A stretch of 64,000 bases of DNA, from contig CM012955.1 of assembly GCA_000181795.3 (NCBI GenBank), forward strand, positions 105,515 through 169,514. The letters run 5' to 3'. The stretch comes from Trichinella spiralis (Eukaryota > Nematoda > Enoplea > Trichinellida > Trichinellidae). A model generated the notes under the pieces. That model ran no database searches and was not told the origin of the DNA. It saw only the letters and a program-made list of their open reading frames with translations. Shown piece by piece: positions 49,385-62,394 of the stretch. How positions within the stretch are numbered: position 1 is the first letter of the stretch; each line of letters opens with the position of its first letter. The translations under genes and the position numbers were made by a program.

Positions 49385-51974
49385 ATTCATTTTATGCTCA
49401 TTAAAAAATTTTTCCTGCTACTTCTTTCAATGCTTTTTTATAATGTATGATAATTTTTTGCATATGTTGATATTTTTACTGATTCACGTTGACGACACTT
49501 TTATTTTTCTTTTGCAAGAGCACAATGTATTTTTTTGCTGAACTGTATTACGGCCCTTATAAAATCAGACGATTATATTTAATTATACATGCATATATGG
49601 ACTTTCAAACAATAACTGGCAGCAGTAATACTGAAATCAATCACAACTGCAGTGATGTTTAGCATTGAATCTACTGCCGTACAACGTATCTGCATATATT
49701 GAGGATAAAAATATTTGTAAAATATCTAAATAAAAAGATAATTTAATTCTGATATTTTTCTGTTGATACAATAATTTTTCAAACAGAATACGCTTGTTTG
49801 AAGTGTATTATTACTATCTATCTTCCAGTATGTGCGTCACAGACTGCAAATGAAGCGGATCGTAAATCAAGTGAAATAGAATAATATTATGAAATATAAA
49901 ACATCAGTTTAAAAAAGCGAAAAATACATATTATAAGTAGGATATGTTTGATGTTGTCTTAATACTACTCAGAATGAATTCCAGTTTAATTTTTTTGCTA
50001 AAATTATTCACTTATTTTAAACGCAGAAACTGGGAAGAATACAATCCACTCTAAAAGTATAAAGATATTTTTAAGTTCAAACAAGTTGCAGGATTGAAAT
50101 GAAATATTTCTACTTTCAAAATATGTAAATGTTCTATCGTTATCAGATCAATATTTTAGTATTTCGTACATATTTGCTTTATGCTATTAGACTCAGTTTA
50201 CTTTCTCAGGCAAACGTTTGATAAGTATTTTTGAAACAGATTTTCCATAAAAAGCATACTTAAAATTTTGCAAATTTTTTAAATTAAATCCATTATGATA
50301 CAAAATATTCAAATTAAAATTTTTTTAAGTATTAAAGTGAAGTTATAAAAACTGGCTGAACTGATTCTAATAAGAAAATAAAACCTGAGCGAATAAATTA
50401 CAGTAATCTCCTTAAATTGAAACCAGCTGTACTATAATTTTGACTCATAAAGGACGTGTTACGAAGTACTTAAATTTATTCAAATAGCTTCCCTTTTTTG
50501 ATAATTTTTTTCAAATTGCTGCGGCGTTTGATTTAACTGCAGTCATATATTTGATGAATATATTTTACGCAGGTGGTCATTTTGAATTTTACGACTCATT
50601 TTACGTAAGTGTCAAAAGTCTTTGCGGACGTTGTTATTTGTATTGAACGTCTATAGAATTTGAATTTTTTCAATTTGAACTTTCTCATTCTATTTACATT
50701 ATACCAGAAATAGAATCGTCACCATTTTAAGCGTCATTTACATTAGATGTGCATCAATCTGAAAAGAAATTAAACAAAAACAAAATTAAAATAGTATATT
50801 CATGGTTTTCTTTTTGGCAGTTTGAAGTTTTCTAAATATTTTTTTTAATTTATGAAGTGATAAAGGATTGTGGATTATTGAAATTTTGCGTAAAATTCAA
50901 TTATATAGCATTCAATTGTAGTTTTACTTATACAGATCATCCATCGTCTTGAAATATGTCTTTTTTAATAGTTTTCCTGTTAAAATTAATTTAAAAAATT
51001 ATAAAAGCTTTGTATAAAACACGTGTGTTTTGTTTCATTGGTAAGTATTCCAAATTGGCAGTATGTTCAACCTTTAACAGCTTTAACGATCAAACCAGGG
51101 CTTCTTTATTTGCATAACTTCTATCAAAAACGTCAATTCACCATTATGTAAATTTAGATCAGTTAAATAATGGTGCACATTCGAGACTAAAAAGGATTAA
51201 TGAATTCATTCAAAATAAACATATAAATCTATCTTAAAATCAAAAAGAAAGCAAAAGCCGATGCAAATATTCTAATGAAATGAAATTAGCGAAAATAATT
51301 TTACAGCAATGAACTGCTATATTTAACAAATCACCTGAGCAAATAAATGAAGAAGTATATTATTAATTAATTACTATGTTAATTATCTTGTGATAAAAAT
51401 GAGAAAATTTTAAATATAACAGTAAAATATTGCTAATGAGGAGTCAAAGTTCACTATTACTTTGCAAAATTCACTATAATGAATATATACATATACAGAA
51501 AAATTAATTACTTACTTTTCTTTCTTCAGTTACTTCATGTTGCACGGTCGCTACCTATGAAATGATAAAGACTGTCATTATAGCAATATAATATGTCTAA
51601 TCAAAATATCTCAAATATAATTATAACAGATATCATTATCATTGTTAAATTTTAGTAGCTTCAGCAGTGAATTAATTCAATTTCAAGCATATGATCACTG
51701 CTATTGTTTTCATTTCAGTATTAATTATCCAGTTCCACTAATAATAACTTTAGAAAGGATTTTTTGAAAAAAAGCTTTTGTTTTATATGATATTTGATAA
51801 ATTTGAAAGAAAGTTATGCAGCACTTTTCCATGAAAACGTTAGGTACATGTGTGCGTGTGCGTGTGTTTATTTATTATTTAAATTCAAATGCATTATTGA
51901 ACTGCGTTAAGAATAATAATTAATAAATATCTTTGGCTTTTAACATATGAAAATTGTTTTAATACAATAAATAT
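49385..51974. other. 2.6 kb gene-poor region
   Basis: AT-rich DNA downstream of the receptor gene, without open frames of interest, recognised repeats or RNA genes. A short (TG)-rich run occurs near 51847-51870. The minus-strand small gene ends at its right border. Confidence 0.5.
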
Positions 51975-53777
51975 TTACAGTGCCATGGACTGAAATCCAA
52001 CCAAATTAGAAATGAGGAAAAAGGTATTGCCTACTTGATCTGGAAAAGTATTTCTGCGGAGAAATCGTACAACCGATTTCTTATTCGGAGCATTAGCTTG
52101 ATCCGCGTATTCATAATCCTTCAACATTGTACGGAAATCATGTATGTTTATGTACATTTAAAATTAATATAATGCACAAATATATACATATTAGTTTTAA
52201 TGTACCTGCACTCCGCTGCGCTTTGCCGCATCATTCTTATAGGTGCTAGTCTTCTTTAAAATTGATTTTTGAGGCTTTTTTTGTTTTGTTTCATTGCATA
52301 AATCCTAAAAAGCAATAAATAAAGAAATGTTCAAATTGTATTAATTTAGAAAATAATAACTTGCATAGAAATTGAATAAACTGGTTTTTGAAACTGAAAT
52401 GCTTTTTACACGCAAAACAGAAGTACTACTGGAAATTAATTCAATTTAAAACAGGCTAACTTCATGTCGCAGCATTTTGCATAATAACTGATGCAGCTTA
52501 AATCTCAAGAGAAACGTGATGTCATTCTATGGAAAAAAGTAAATTAGATATAAATAAAGTATTATTAGATTGTCGTAAATCTTCGTTTTATGTTCTCTAG
52601 TCATCTTTACAATAAATGTCATCAATTTCCAATTATAGATGCATATCATGCAATAAGTGGACAATATTTCAAAAAATATTTTCAACAAAACTCGAGTGGA
52701 TTTTGCTTTTGTTTGTTCTCAGTTTTCAAGTTGCGTTTCATATTTTGCATGCAAATTCATTGTAAATTTCAATGGCGGTATTAAATTCAGACTTTTCTTC
52801 AATTTGGAGAACATAAAAAGAATCAGATGAATTTAAAATTTTCTTTTCGAAAGACGCTATATTTGTTTGCTCTTTATTATGAATTAAAATAGAAAACAAA
52901 ATATTTCAACTTTTTAAACAAGTCATTACTTCAGTTTAATTCTTGAATTTTGATTGTAGTTTTTGCTGGTATTAACGCAATATTAGTTTTGCTATGAATA
53001 ATATTTATTGTAGAAACGTTCAATATCTCTTTAAATAGCAAATATATTTAAAAATAAAATATTTTATTATTAATTGAAAAATTTCTCGAACTTAATTGAT
53101 TATTTTATTTGCGTTTGCTTAACTTTTGTCAGAAATGCTTTTTTAAATATCAGAATCAATTTTTTGAAATTTATTTTTGCTATTTGTTTAAAATTATCTT
53201 AAATAATGTAGTTGATGATTTCCCAGAAACAATATCGTAAACTAGCATAAATAATAAAAAAATGTTTTATGAATAAAAAGTATCTAAAAATATCATTTTG
53301 TGTGGTTCTTTCTGAGCAACATCACTCGAAGAAGTGAGATATTTAAAAGTTTAAGTCAAGAAAAATTTTAATTCAAAAATTTTTGACTGTTTTCAAACTC
53401 AAGAAAAATTTGTTTTTTGCCATGTTCTTATCATACTTAATAGTAACTTTCAACAGTGCAATCTGATTCATTACAATCAACTTATTTAATTATATGCTAT
53501 AATAATTATAATCAACTAAAAAAAGAAAATAAACAATAAGCACAATAATAAAAGCATTTTGCTAAAATGCTAAAATAATTATTTTAAAAATCATCATGCA
53601 AAATCAAAGATTTTTTATTGTTATCAAACATATCACATATATACATTTATGCATCTATTGACGAAGGGAAACAATAAGTAGCAAATGAAATCACGTGGAA
53701 GCTTTAAGAACATTCTTGCTTTACATGCTGCAAACTTAATATGAGCTTACTTTTTTGCTGTTTTCAGGTTCTGCCAT
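51975..53777 (-). CDS. candidate small protein with SILK motif, 5 exons, 85 aa
   Basis: This model was built by eye and is tentative. Exons are 53777-53751, 52393-52361, 52304-52206, 52118-52035 and 51989-51975. All are phase 0 and multiples of three (27, 33, 99, 84 and 15 bp). The first exon reads MAEPENSKK directly before a GTAAGC donor. The third contains KKPQKSILKKTSTYKNDAAK. The fourth contains YEYADQANAPNKK, then SVVRFLRRNTFPDQ. The S-I-L-K sequence matches the SILK-type docking motif for protein phosphatase 1, and VVRF about 30 residues later is a partial RVxF-like site. No domain family was recognised. It could be a small PP1 regulator (inhibitor-2 has a comparable GILK near its N-terminus), or a chance chain of short open frames. 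The fourth exon's acceptor has a weak pyrimidine tract, and it could instead begin at its own ATG (52157). Confidence 0.4.
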
Positions 53778-54962
53778 TACTCTGTGATATCACAAACTTA
53801 AACTAACATTTAGCTTGAAACAGCAAATAGTGTGCTTTTCTCTCTTCGAGCAGTCGATCGATTAACAACATTTTGTTCACTTCACGGCAATCGCATGAAA
53901 TTTGTATGTCCATTAATATCAACAGATTTTTCAGATAAGAGCAGATGTTCATCTCACTTAGTGACAATTTTTGAAGTTACTAGGCAGACATTAGTTGTTA
54001 CACGTAAAATTAAAAGAAAAAGAAAAAACGATAAAAACAGTAATTTCGGATCACATGAAAAAAGTAATATAGTTAGTACGGCTGCACGTGATTAGAGTAG
54101 AAGCAAAATTGTCAGTTTGTCAGTGTAATTTCATAATAACGATGGCACAAATTATGAATTATTTAACATTAACATTTAACGTTGTTAAATGCAACCTCTG
54201 CAATAAAAATATTGAAAATATTAATATACTGTTAATGGCGGTTTACTAAATGAAAAATTATTACACATCAATATCCAAATATATGTAGTTCCAAATGAAG
54301 CACTTATCTGAAAAACAAGTGCAAAATTTAGGCCTTAGATTGTCGAAACTCAGAATACTAATTTATACAAAATGTATTCTGCCATTATACATAAATGATT
54401 AAAATGATGATGAGTACGAAGAAAATTAAAGTAAGATAAATTATTACTCTGTTAAAAGTAAGTATCAGGGGATTGTGTTGTCATTAATCCAGATTTTGTT
54501 ACTATATAATAAAATGAAAATTTTGTAAGCTTACTGTGTATTGATATTGTTAACTGAATAAGACGGTGACACTGCTGAAAGTAAGGAATAATTAGAAAAT
54601 GTTTAAAGACCAAACTTTTAAATCAAATTACAAAAACATGGTTTAACTTCTATTCTTTCCATTTCTAAAATATAACTTCAAAAAGTTGCCACTAATATAA
54701 TATTCAGACAGATACTTCCATACATACATACACAAACACGCATACATATATACATATACATATACATATACATATATATATGATTTGAAGATTAATTTTG
54801 TAAAAAGCATTAACGTTATGAATCTGACAGTTTTCATTGAAAGTAATCAATAAACGAACATGCCATTTTGCGTCAAATGAAAATAATTCAAAATGTACAT
54901 CTTAAAATTTAATATAGCACAGCTTAAATCTGTGGACATTTAGACAAGTGCATTCTCTCTTA
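53778..54962. other. intergenic region between the SILK-motif gene and the RPGR-like gene
   Basis: AT-rich DNA. It should contain the 5' leader of the small minus-strand gene and lie downstream of the RPGR-like stop. A plus-strand frame at 53832-54095 has a basic, lysine-rich end but no recognised family. A tandem run of CATATA-type units occupies about 54738-54781. Confidence 0.5.
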
Positions 54963-57900
54963 TTATTCAAATAACAAGTTTTGCAAAATTAATAAAAGGA
55001 AGATACAAATGAAAACTGCGCGTTTACTAGTACTGTTTATTAATTGTCTAAATGTCAATTTTTGTAAAATTTTAAATATTAGTAATGTAAATAAATTCAT
55101 TCTGATAGATTCAACGCATACCTTCATTTCTGAGGGAGAGCCTGATTTTTCATTTGAAAATCCGTACAACATTTTGTCAAATCGTTTGCGCAGTCCAAAA
55201 GTAAAGTCCACTTTGTATTTTTCATTAGCAAGGGTTTCTATGCTTTTTTCCAAAGCTTCATCTTCACTATTAAATGAGTTTTTTTGTGCATTATTTAGCA
55301 TCTTCATGATTCGTCGTTTCGCTGTGAAAGTTTGTTTTGCATAGTCGACTGGAGAATGAGGAACATCAACAGTTTCTGCATTTTCAAAGCTTTCTGACTG
55401 AATAATATTTAAATTCTGATCGTTTACATTTCTATCAAATACTGTATTTCCATCATTATTAGTTAGATTTTTTGCATGCGGTTGAGTTAGATGAGCACTT
55501 TCATCATAGTCATCAGATATTAACGTAGAATTGTCCCGCTTTTCTATAGAAGAAGACCAAGCTTTACAGTTTGAAGCACTATTCTGAAATTAGAAATTTT
55601 AAATTTATAAAATTCTACTCCTGTGATTGTAGCAAAAACATACGCAAGCTTTGCGCAATGGGGAAGATTCAGAATTGGATAATATTTCTTCTTCTAAAAT
55701 GTATTTAGACATTTCAGATTATAATTAAAGTTTAATATTGCATTTTATAATGTGCAAGTGTAAAATTATTTTTGATAATGAAAAATTTAATATAACTTAT
55801 GTCATTTTGAAAAAATGAAAGAAAGCAAAATCCAAAGGAATTTTAGATGAATCCAAAATAGTTGAAAAGTAAATAAATACTTACCATTTTCTGATGTTGT
55901 CCCAATATAATTGTATGAAGAAGATATACATGGCTCTATATCTGTAATGGCTTGTGGAAAATTGTAGTCCATAGAGGGTAGATTGTTTGCCTTGAAATAT
56001 GAACATCTGTATTTATTAAGAGAGAAAAAATTATGACCTTCTTTACAGACCTTTCCATTTTGAGTGGATAAAAATAATTCATTATTCTCTTCAATTGTGC
56101 TGTTTGTTTGGTGATTCATTTCATTTGAATGTTGAATGGGAAAATTCAAATTTTCCTGACTTAATGGAGAACTCATTAGTGCAGCAGTATGACATCCACC
56201 AAGAGATAACTGAAACATATAGATTATTCCAGTTTGCCAACACTTAACACACTTACTTTAATAATATTGTAAGAACTTGCTCTTTCAATATATTTCGGCA
56301 AATAATAATTCATATTGGAATCTTCACTATTTATTTTCCCACAGCGATTATCACCCCAAAGAAAAAGTTTATGGTCAGCTGAAATATTATTTAAAAAAAT
56401 CATTTAAAAATGAAGTCTACGGTGTTGTAGTTGTTATGGTACTTTTTTTATCACATTTTACTATAGTATAACAACACAATGGTGTTTTCATGTTTTAAGG
56501 AATAAAAATACTGTCTTTTGCATTTAAAATATCTGTTTACCTGTAATACATCCACTGTGAGTTTCACCACAACTTATATGTTTAACATTGGAAAGGTTTG
56601 GAATTAAAGTAGGAGAACTGCAGTGGTGTGTAGCTTTACCTAATCCAAGTTGTCCGTATGAGCCATCTCCGAAACTAAATACCAACCCTGACGCTAAAAT
56701 AAATTAAATTACCGATAGAATTCAAAGAATACATGAGTTTTTACATGCCAGCACCATAGTATGATTTTTCCCACATGCTACTTCAACACAGTTTTGCAAA
56801 CTTTCAATTTTCGTTGGCAATTTAACATTTGCCGTTGTTTCAAAACCTAATTTACCATGATTCCCTTCACCAAAAGTAAAAACTTGTAATTCATCTAAAA
56901 AAATTCTTTTTCAGTTCACATCAAACATTAAAACTTCATATTATAATTATATCATAATACAGGTAGGATTATATTTTTATGCATGCAAATTAAAAATTTA
57001 TAAGAAAAACGATTGAAGTAACTTCGATTTCTTTTAATTGGATTCAAAATGAGTAAATACCATTTATGATAGCAGAATGGTAATAACCACAATCAACAAA
57101 TTTGATAAGCGTCGGAAAATGAAAAATCTGAGGTAGTTTTGTTTCCTGAATGTGGGGCAATCCAAGTTGGCCTTCAGTATTTCTTCCCCAAACATACAAT
57201 TTTCCTTCATCTATAAATGAAAAGGAATTAAGATCTGCTTTTATTTCTTTATATATTTTTGCATTCATTTGCACTTTAATCTCAATGCATTTTCAAGTAA
57301 AGTATCCTGTGAATCAGTTCATATTTGATCTGCTGTTTTCTAATGAATTTTTATGAAAGAAATTAAAACTTGCTTGTTAGTGCTGCAGAATGAGCGACAC
57401 CAGCACTTAATTGAGCAATTGGTATACCTGAAAGAGCCGTAATTTCAGCAGGCATTAGTTGTTCTTCATCATTTCCTAATCCGAGTTGACCTTCACAGTT
57501 TCGCCCAAATGCATATATTTTATCTGATTCTAGTAAAATAATCAATTGGAAACTAGATAAACAAAATTGTTTTTATGCAATTAAACATGTAGTTGTTACC
57601 AAAACCCAAAATGGTGTGCTGCGCTCCACATGCCACGCAACATGCTCGTTTTCCTTTTAAATCTATAATGATTAATTAGATGCTATTTACTTTTGCAATG
57701 ATTTCTACTGATTATTTGTTTTAACTTAATGAAAAGTTACTGAAATAATATTTTATGCCAGTCACTTACAGATAATGTTTTTAATACTAATTACTTCAAA
57801 TACTGACAAAAGTATTTTAACATTGCCAAAAATTATCCATTTATATATTTTTCTAACTATCTGATTCTCAAATTGCACTGTCTAATAAACCACTGCTTAT

Positions 57901-59004
57901 AAAAGAACCCTTACTGTTTTCAAAATTTTTTGTTTTACTTTTTCTTAAATGCAAGTGGAAATGTATGCGTCTTTTGCATTAATTTGTTCTATTTCTGTCA
58001 TTCTTAGTCTAACTGAAATCACATAGCATAATGTAATAAAATAAACATGCAAAATAAAAAACAGATAATAATTAATAACTGCAGTAGCACAAAATATAAG
58101 TCTGACTAAAGATAGCTGTATTCATAAAAAAGAGTATCAATTGATTTTCAGATTTCATAAAGTGCTGCGCATACTATATTGACAACAGTATTATTAAAAT
58201 TTAAAATTTTACTTTTATTGATTTATTTCATCTTTTAAATAAGATAAAACACCTTTTCTATGGAAATTCCTTTCTATACGAGAAATGCATGTTTTTGGCT
58301 GTTTAAAAATCTGTGTACAGAGTATAAAATTGTGAATAAGAATCATGAACAATTCTCCCTTGCCTGTATTATTTTTTAATGCTGTTGGATATTTTCTGAT
58401 GCTGTCTTTTTGCAATTTATGACTTTTTTCTTATTAAACATGGTGAACATTGTCAAATATCACTGTTTTTTAAACTGGACGAATAAAAAATTTATCATGC
58501 ACACTTGTCAGTAAGGTAAATAATATATGTAATTTAAATATACGCATTAAAAAATTACAAAAATAATTAAAGCATTTGGTGCAGCTGTAATAAATTGAAC
58601 TTACATTTTATGGTAGTGGGTTTACTGGCAGTTTTTTTTTGAAGAAATCCCAGCTGCCCCCATTCATTAGAACCAAATGAAAGAATTCGACCTGATTCTG
58701 AAAGAAAAAATGCAAATTTATTTTTGGATTTACAAAAATGATTTCTAAAAATTATGAAAGGAATAATAAACCAGTGACAAGTATTGTGTGATCATTCCCA
58801 CAGGCAACTATTTGTATAGAATCATTTTGAATCCATAAACGGCTAGGCTTGTTGTCATCTAACCATGTACGTCCAAAAGCATAAACAATACCAGTAGCTA
58901 AATAGATGCTTGTACTGCAATTTGAGACACTGACAGCAATTACCTGGCGCAGTGTGAGAACTTGGAGTGCATTTTTTTCGGAAACTCGCTTTATCACTTG
59001 CCAT
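54963..59004 (-). CDS. RPGR: RPGR-like RCC1-repeat protein with hydrophobic C-terminal tail, 12 exons, 689 aa
   Basis: RPGR-type proteins carry a seven-bladed RCC1 propeller and act at cilia or in Rab-linked trafficking (C. elegans GLO-4 is related). Exons: 59004-58944, 58897-58772, 58697-58605, 57662-57600, 57529-57374, 57210-57061, 56894-56745, 56693-56541, 56378-56257, 56209-55885, 55693-55644, 55583-54963. Propeller repeats are plain: GIVYAFGRTW with VACGNDHTILVTG, ILSFGSNEWGQLG, IYAFGRNCEGQLGLG, LYVWGRNTEGQLGLP with CGYYHSAI, VFTFGEGNHGKLG with VACGKNHTMVLA, VFSFGDGSYGQLGLG with ISCGETHSG, LFLWGDNRCGK and SLGGCHTAAL. A low-complexity middle follows. The protein ends with a basic flank and a hydrophobic run (AVFICIFLLLILQNLLF). 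The intron after 57374 has a GC donor. The first blade resembles human RPGR more than RCC1. RPGR versus GLO-4 naming is uncertain. Confidence 0.86.
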
Positions 59005-61060
59005 CTGATGGTCCTTTTACTTTTGCTGTCAGTTGCAATGTAATACTTGTGTTTGAAAGTTATGCAAAGTGGCCAGTGTAGAGGCAGTTGAAAGCTTCGG
59101 CGTCTCAGCTATATCATCAATCGATTGCATTATTAAAATTAAATATCTCTGAATAGTGTAAACGCACATTGTGAAAGTGTTTCTTAGCAACGGCAACATC
59201 ATCATTCAGTTAATAAGCTGGTGTGAAGAGGCAGTTAAACTTTCACTAAACGGATGCGGTCGTTTAGTTTTTATAATAAGATTTATTTGTGTTCAGTTAT
59301 TTTATTGTGAGTTTTCAAAATGAATAGTAATCAATTAAAGCTTATGATTTAGCTTGCTACTTCATTTTACTAATAGTTTGTTGGTAAATTTGCTGCAGTT
59401 TTCAATGATGACGTCATGTAAAAAACATATTGATTTTCAGCTTCAAGCGATATGCATTAAATGGCGAATTGAGCGCAATGCTGCAAATAAATAGTTTACT
59501 TAAACTAACATTTTAAATGATGCGAGCGGAAAATTTTTGCCAAAATGAGTGACCAATGCGACGCAGATTTATGACATTTTTTGTTTTGAGAGATTTGTAC
59601 ACACTAGCATGGATTGTGAAAAATAATAGATTAGTTTAACGCAAGCAAATTTGTTCTATAATGCACATTGTATAATAATTACCATTTTAATAACTTAATT
59701 TTTATGGGAATCCATTATTATTGAAATGTGACACATCGTCCCATCAACATTTGGCCATGATTTGCATTTAAACGTCCAAATTAATTGTCATATAATATGA
59801 GTATAAGCATGCACTGTGCTGTTAAAAATTGCAATATAAGGATTTATGTACTTATTTAAAATAATGCCTTGCAGTTTATTATTTCAATTCAGTTTGATAA
59901 ATGATTGCACAAATCATTTCTGAAGACAGAAGTTACCTTTATAACGGTTTTACTGATTGCGAAATTTGTATTGTTATTTGATTGTTGTGCTTGGCTTTTA
60001 TAAGGGTGAAATGTATCATTGTGAATAAGTATGCATCTACATATATATATATATATATATGTTTGTTGATTGAAAAGCAAATCTTCTTATCTGAAATTTT
60101 CATGTATGAATAAAAAATGTTGCTGCACAGGTGCTTATTTTTACAAATAGCACAAATTATTAATGCATTATGTCATTGCGTTGTGACGCATTGTTGATCA
60201 ATGAAAAATATTGTTAGGAATTTTTCAGAGAAGTATTATGCCCTATTAAACATACTTCTCATGAATTATGAATGCATGTCTTACGAAAAAGACAGCTAAA
60301 CACTTTCAAATATTAAATTGGAAAGTTCATTAAGCGCGCTGTGTAACAACAGCGATAATTTTCTTCTTCTAAGCGTTTGTAATTACATAGAAAGATAAAC
60401 TGAAATTTAAAATAATATATTATTAATGTAGCAGAGTGTGGGCGGGTAATGTCAAGTGCATTATAGGCGCATTATTTATCACTTACTGTTATTTATCGAT
60501 TTATTATTATTCTTTAATAAAAGTAATTCAAACAGTTGCTCATGTGGAATGAATTTTGCAAAAATAGGGCATACTGGTAGGTGGGCAACTTTAAAATATG
60601 ATTTTGATCGAAAACTTGTTATGCTATTCTTTTAAAGATCTTCTTCTTTTCTTTATTTCTAATGATATAATCAAATTATCAAGATTGGGTAAAAATAACA
60701 ATTTTGCTAACAACAACGCTTTCCAACAACTTTAAATATGGATTAGGGAAATCCTTAACTTAGAAAATCAGAATTTGATAGGCAGTATGCTATAGGCCAA
60801 TATGAAAAGCTTACAAATGACAAAAATAGTCAGAAGTGAATGTCGAAATTATGAAGAAGGACATTAAAAAGAATATTAGCATTAACTATTGCATAACAAA
60901 GTTGTAATTTAGTCACTTTTTTGATAAAGTAAATCTCCACAAGGAAAGTGTTGCATGGAATAGGCAAAGGATGCTACACAGCTATCAAACGTTAAGGTGA
61001 AATATACAATTTCATTTCAACCTGAACTGTAGCAACATTTATCTCAATACACAGGTCATC
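59005..61060. other. gene-poor region upstream of the RPGR-like gene
   Basis: The first few hundred bases should include the minus-strand promoter and leader. The remainder is AT-rich with an (AT)n run at 60038-60060. No coding exon, RNA gene or recognised element was found. Confidence 0.5.
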
Positions 61061-61330
61061 TTCCCAGTTTTTTCACCATATCCTAGGAATAGACAACCAG
61101 GTACGGCCGGGATAAGTCTGCTATGCTCCTATAATCGTGTCTGATCGATTGATGCCTATAAAGTCTGTTTTTGGAGTATAAGGTTTTTCTCGAAAATTGC
61201 GAAATTTCATGGGCTATGGACTCGCTTTTTTTGTGAAAAAGGGCAAAAAACTTTTTTCCCAATTTTTTAGATATTCACAATGGTTAAGATAACGTTCCGC
61301 ACAGCTTCCTCGGAAAGTGTCCAGTAATTG
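61060..61330 (+). repeat. diverged direct repeat, copy 1
   Basis: This is one of three related segments. It shares, in order, CTTCCCA near 61071, a GG(A)TAAGT..GCTCCT(A/G)TAATCG block at 61113-61138, a GATCGA(C/T)TGAT block near 61144, the core TTTTCTCGAAAAT(T/C/G)GC(G/A)AAATTTC at about 61191-61212, then G(G)C/GTATxGACT and a stretch of A/T runs. The relatedness was seen by eye. Its family is unknown. Confidence 0.65.
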
Positions 61331-62084
61331 TGGAATAAATTAAGTCTGTTGTTAGCCTGTTGCTCAAGTGATATAATAAATAGCCTAAACACTATTTTCT
61401 TGCTTGCTTGAGAATGGGTTTATGCAAAGTTTCATTTGTTTGCTCTGCGTTCACTTATCTGTATTCAGTTGGAATGATTGATGTTGAATGGGGTGTGTTG
61501 TGGCTGCAATGGTGCTTCCTTTACTTTGACAGGTGAAGAATTGCATAACAAAGAGTTGTTGTTGCTTACTGTTGTACTGCTTATTTTAGCTAATTCATCT
61601 CCATTTGTAGAAAGTCCGCAAACATGATGATGCTGAAAAAAAAGAACATCTGGAAAAGATCGTGAATATAATGTTGCTAGTTTGTTTGTTACCCGAACTT
61701 CTCCTGTCAAGCATTAGTACAAAGTGCACGTTACTTTCTATCTGATTGCTGACGACACGTCCCAGTCGTTTGAAAATGCGTATGCGACATTGGATTTCAT
61801 CTTTGCATTAGTATCCAGAGGAAATTATATCGATCTGTTGCTAATACAGATAGATATGAGAATTCATTCTAATGCAATGCTGCATAGATTGGTATCTAAT
61901 CCAATCCAATCCATTGCGGGAAAACGTTTTTTTCAGGCGAATGACGTTTTGCCCGGTACTGTTCTCCTTAAAACACTGATAATGGAAAAACAATTGCTGA
62001 GATCGAGAAAGTGGCTCATTTGGCGTTGCACCCTCATCAGTTTAATTATAATGGCAGTATACGTCTGTAAATACATATGGAAGC

Positions 62085-62370
62085 TTCCCAATTTTATCAG
62101 TAAATGTGGACAACTACGCAAGCGTGAACAGCCCGGATAAGTTTGTTCTACTCCTGTAATCGTTTATGATCGACTGATACCCTTGAAGTTTATTTCTGGA
62201 ATGAAAGGGTTTTCTCGAAAATCGCAAAATTTCCTGGGATATAGACTTGTTATTTTGCGAAAAACAGTGAAAACTTTTTTCCAAATTTCGATTATTTCTG
62301 CATGGTAGACATTTGCATTGATCAATTATAATGCTTTACAGAGTTTGAGCGAATGATGCCCAATACCTGT
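62085..62370 (+). repeat. diverged direct repeat, copy 2
   Basis: It follows copy 1 closely: CTTCCCA near 62085, CCCGGATAAGTTTGTTCTAC at about 62130, CTCCTGTAATCG, GATCGACTGAT, TTTTCTCGAAAATCGCAAAA at about 62211-62230, and an A/T-rich 3' part ending near an AATACCTGTGCAATAATGG segment. That segment resembles the CCAGTAATTGTGGAATAAAT of copy 1. The plus-strand frame at 61724-62140 overlaps its start. Confidence 0.65.
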
Positions 62371-62394
62371 GCAATAATGGTCTTCTGAAGTTGG

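Noticed and set aside
53832-54095. 87-codon plus-strand frame opposite the SILK-motif gene start
   Set aside because: No family motif. The basic C-terminal half is typical of A-rich DNA.
55009-55344. 111-codon plus-strand frame
   Set aside because: Antisense shadow of the last exon of the RPGR-like gene.
61465-61710. 81-codon minus-strand frame with a good internal acceptor (long T run then cag) before H-H-H-V-C-G
   Set aside because: Could be a last exon, but no upstream exon or family could be found, so it is only noted.
61724-62140. 138-codon plus-strand frame between repeat copies 1 and 2
   Set aside because: No conserved motif. It overlaps the start of a repeat copy and has no splice context.
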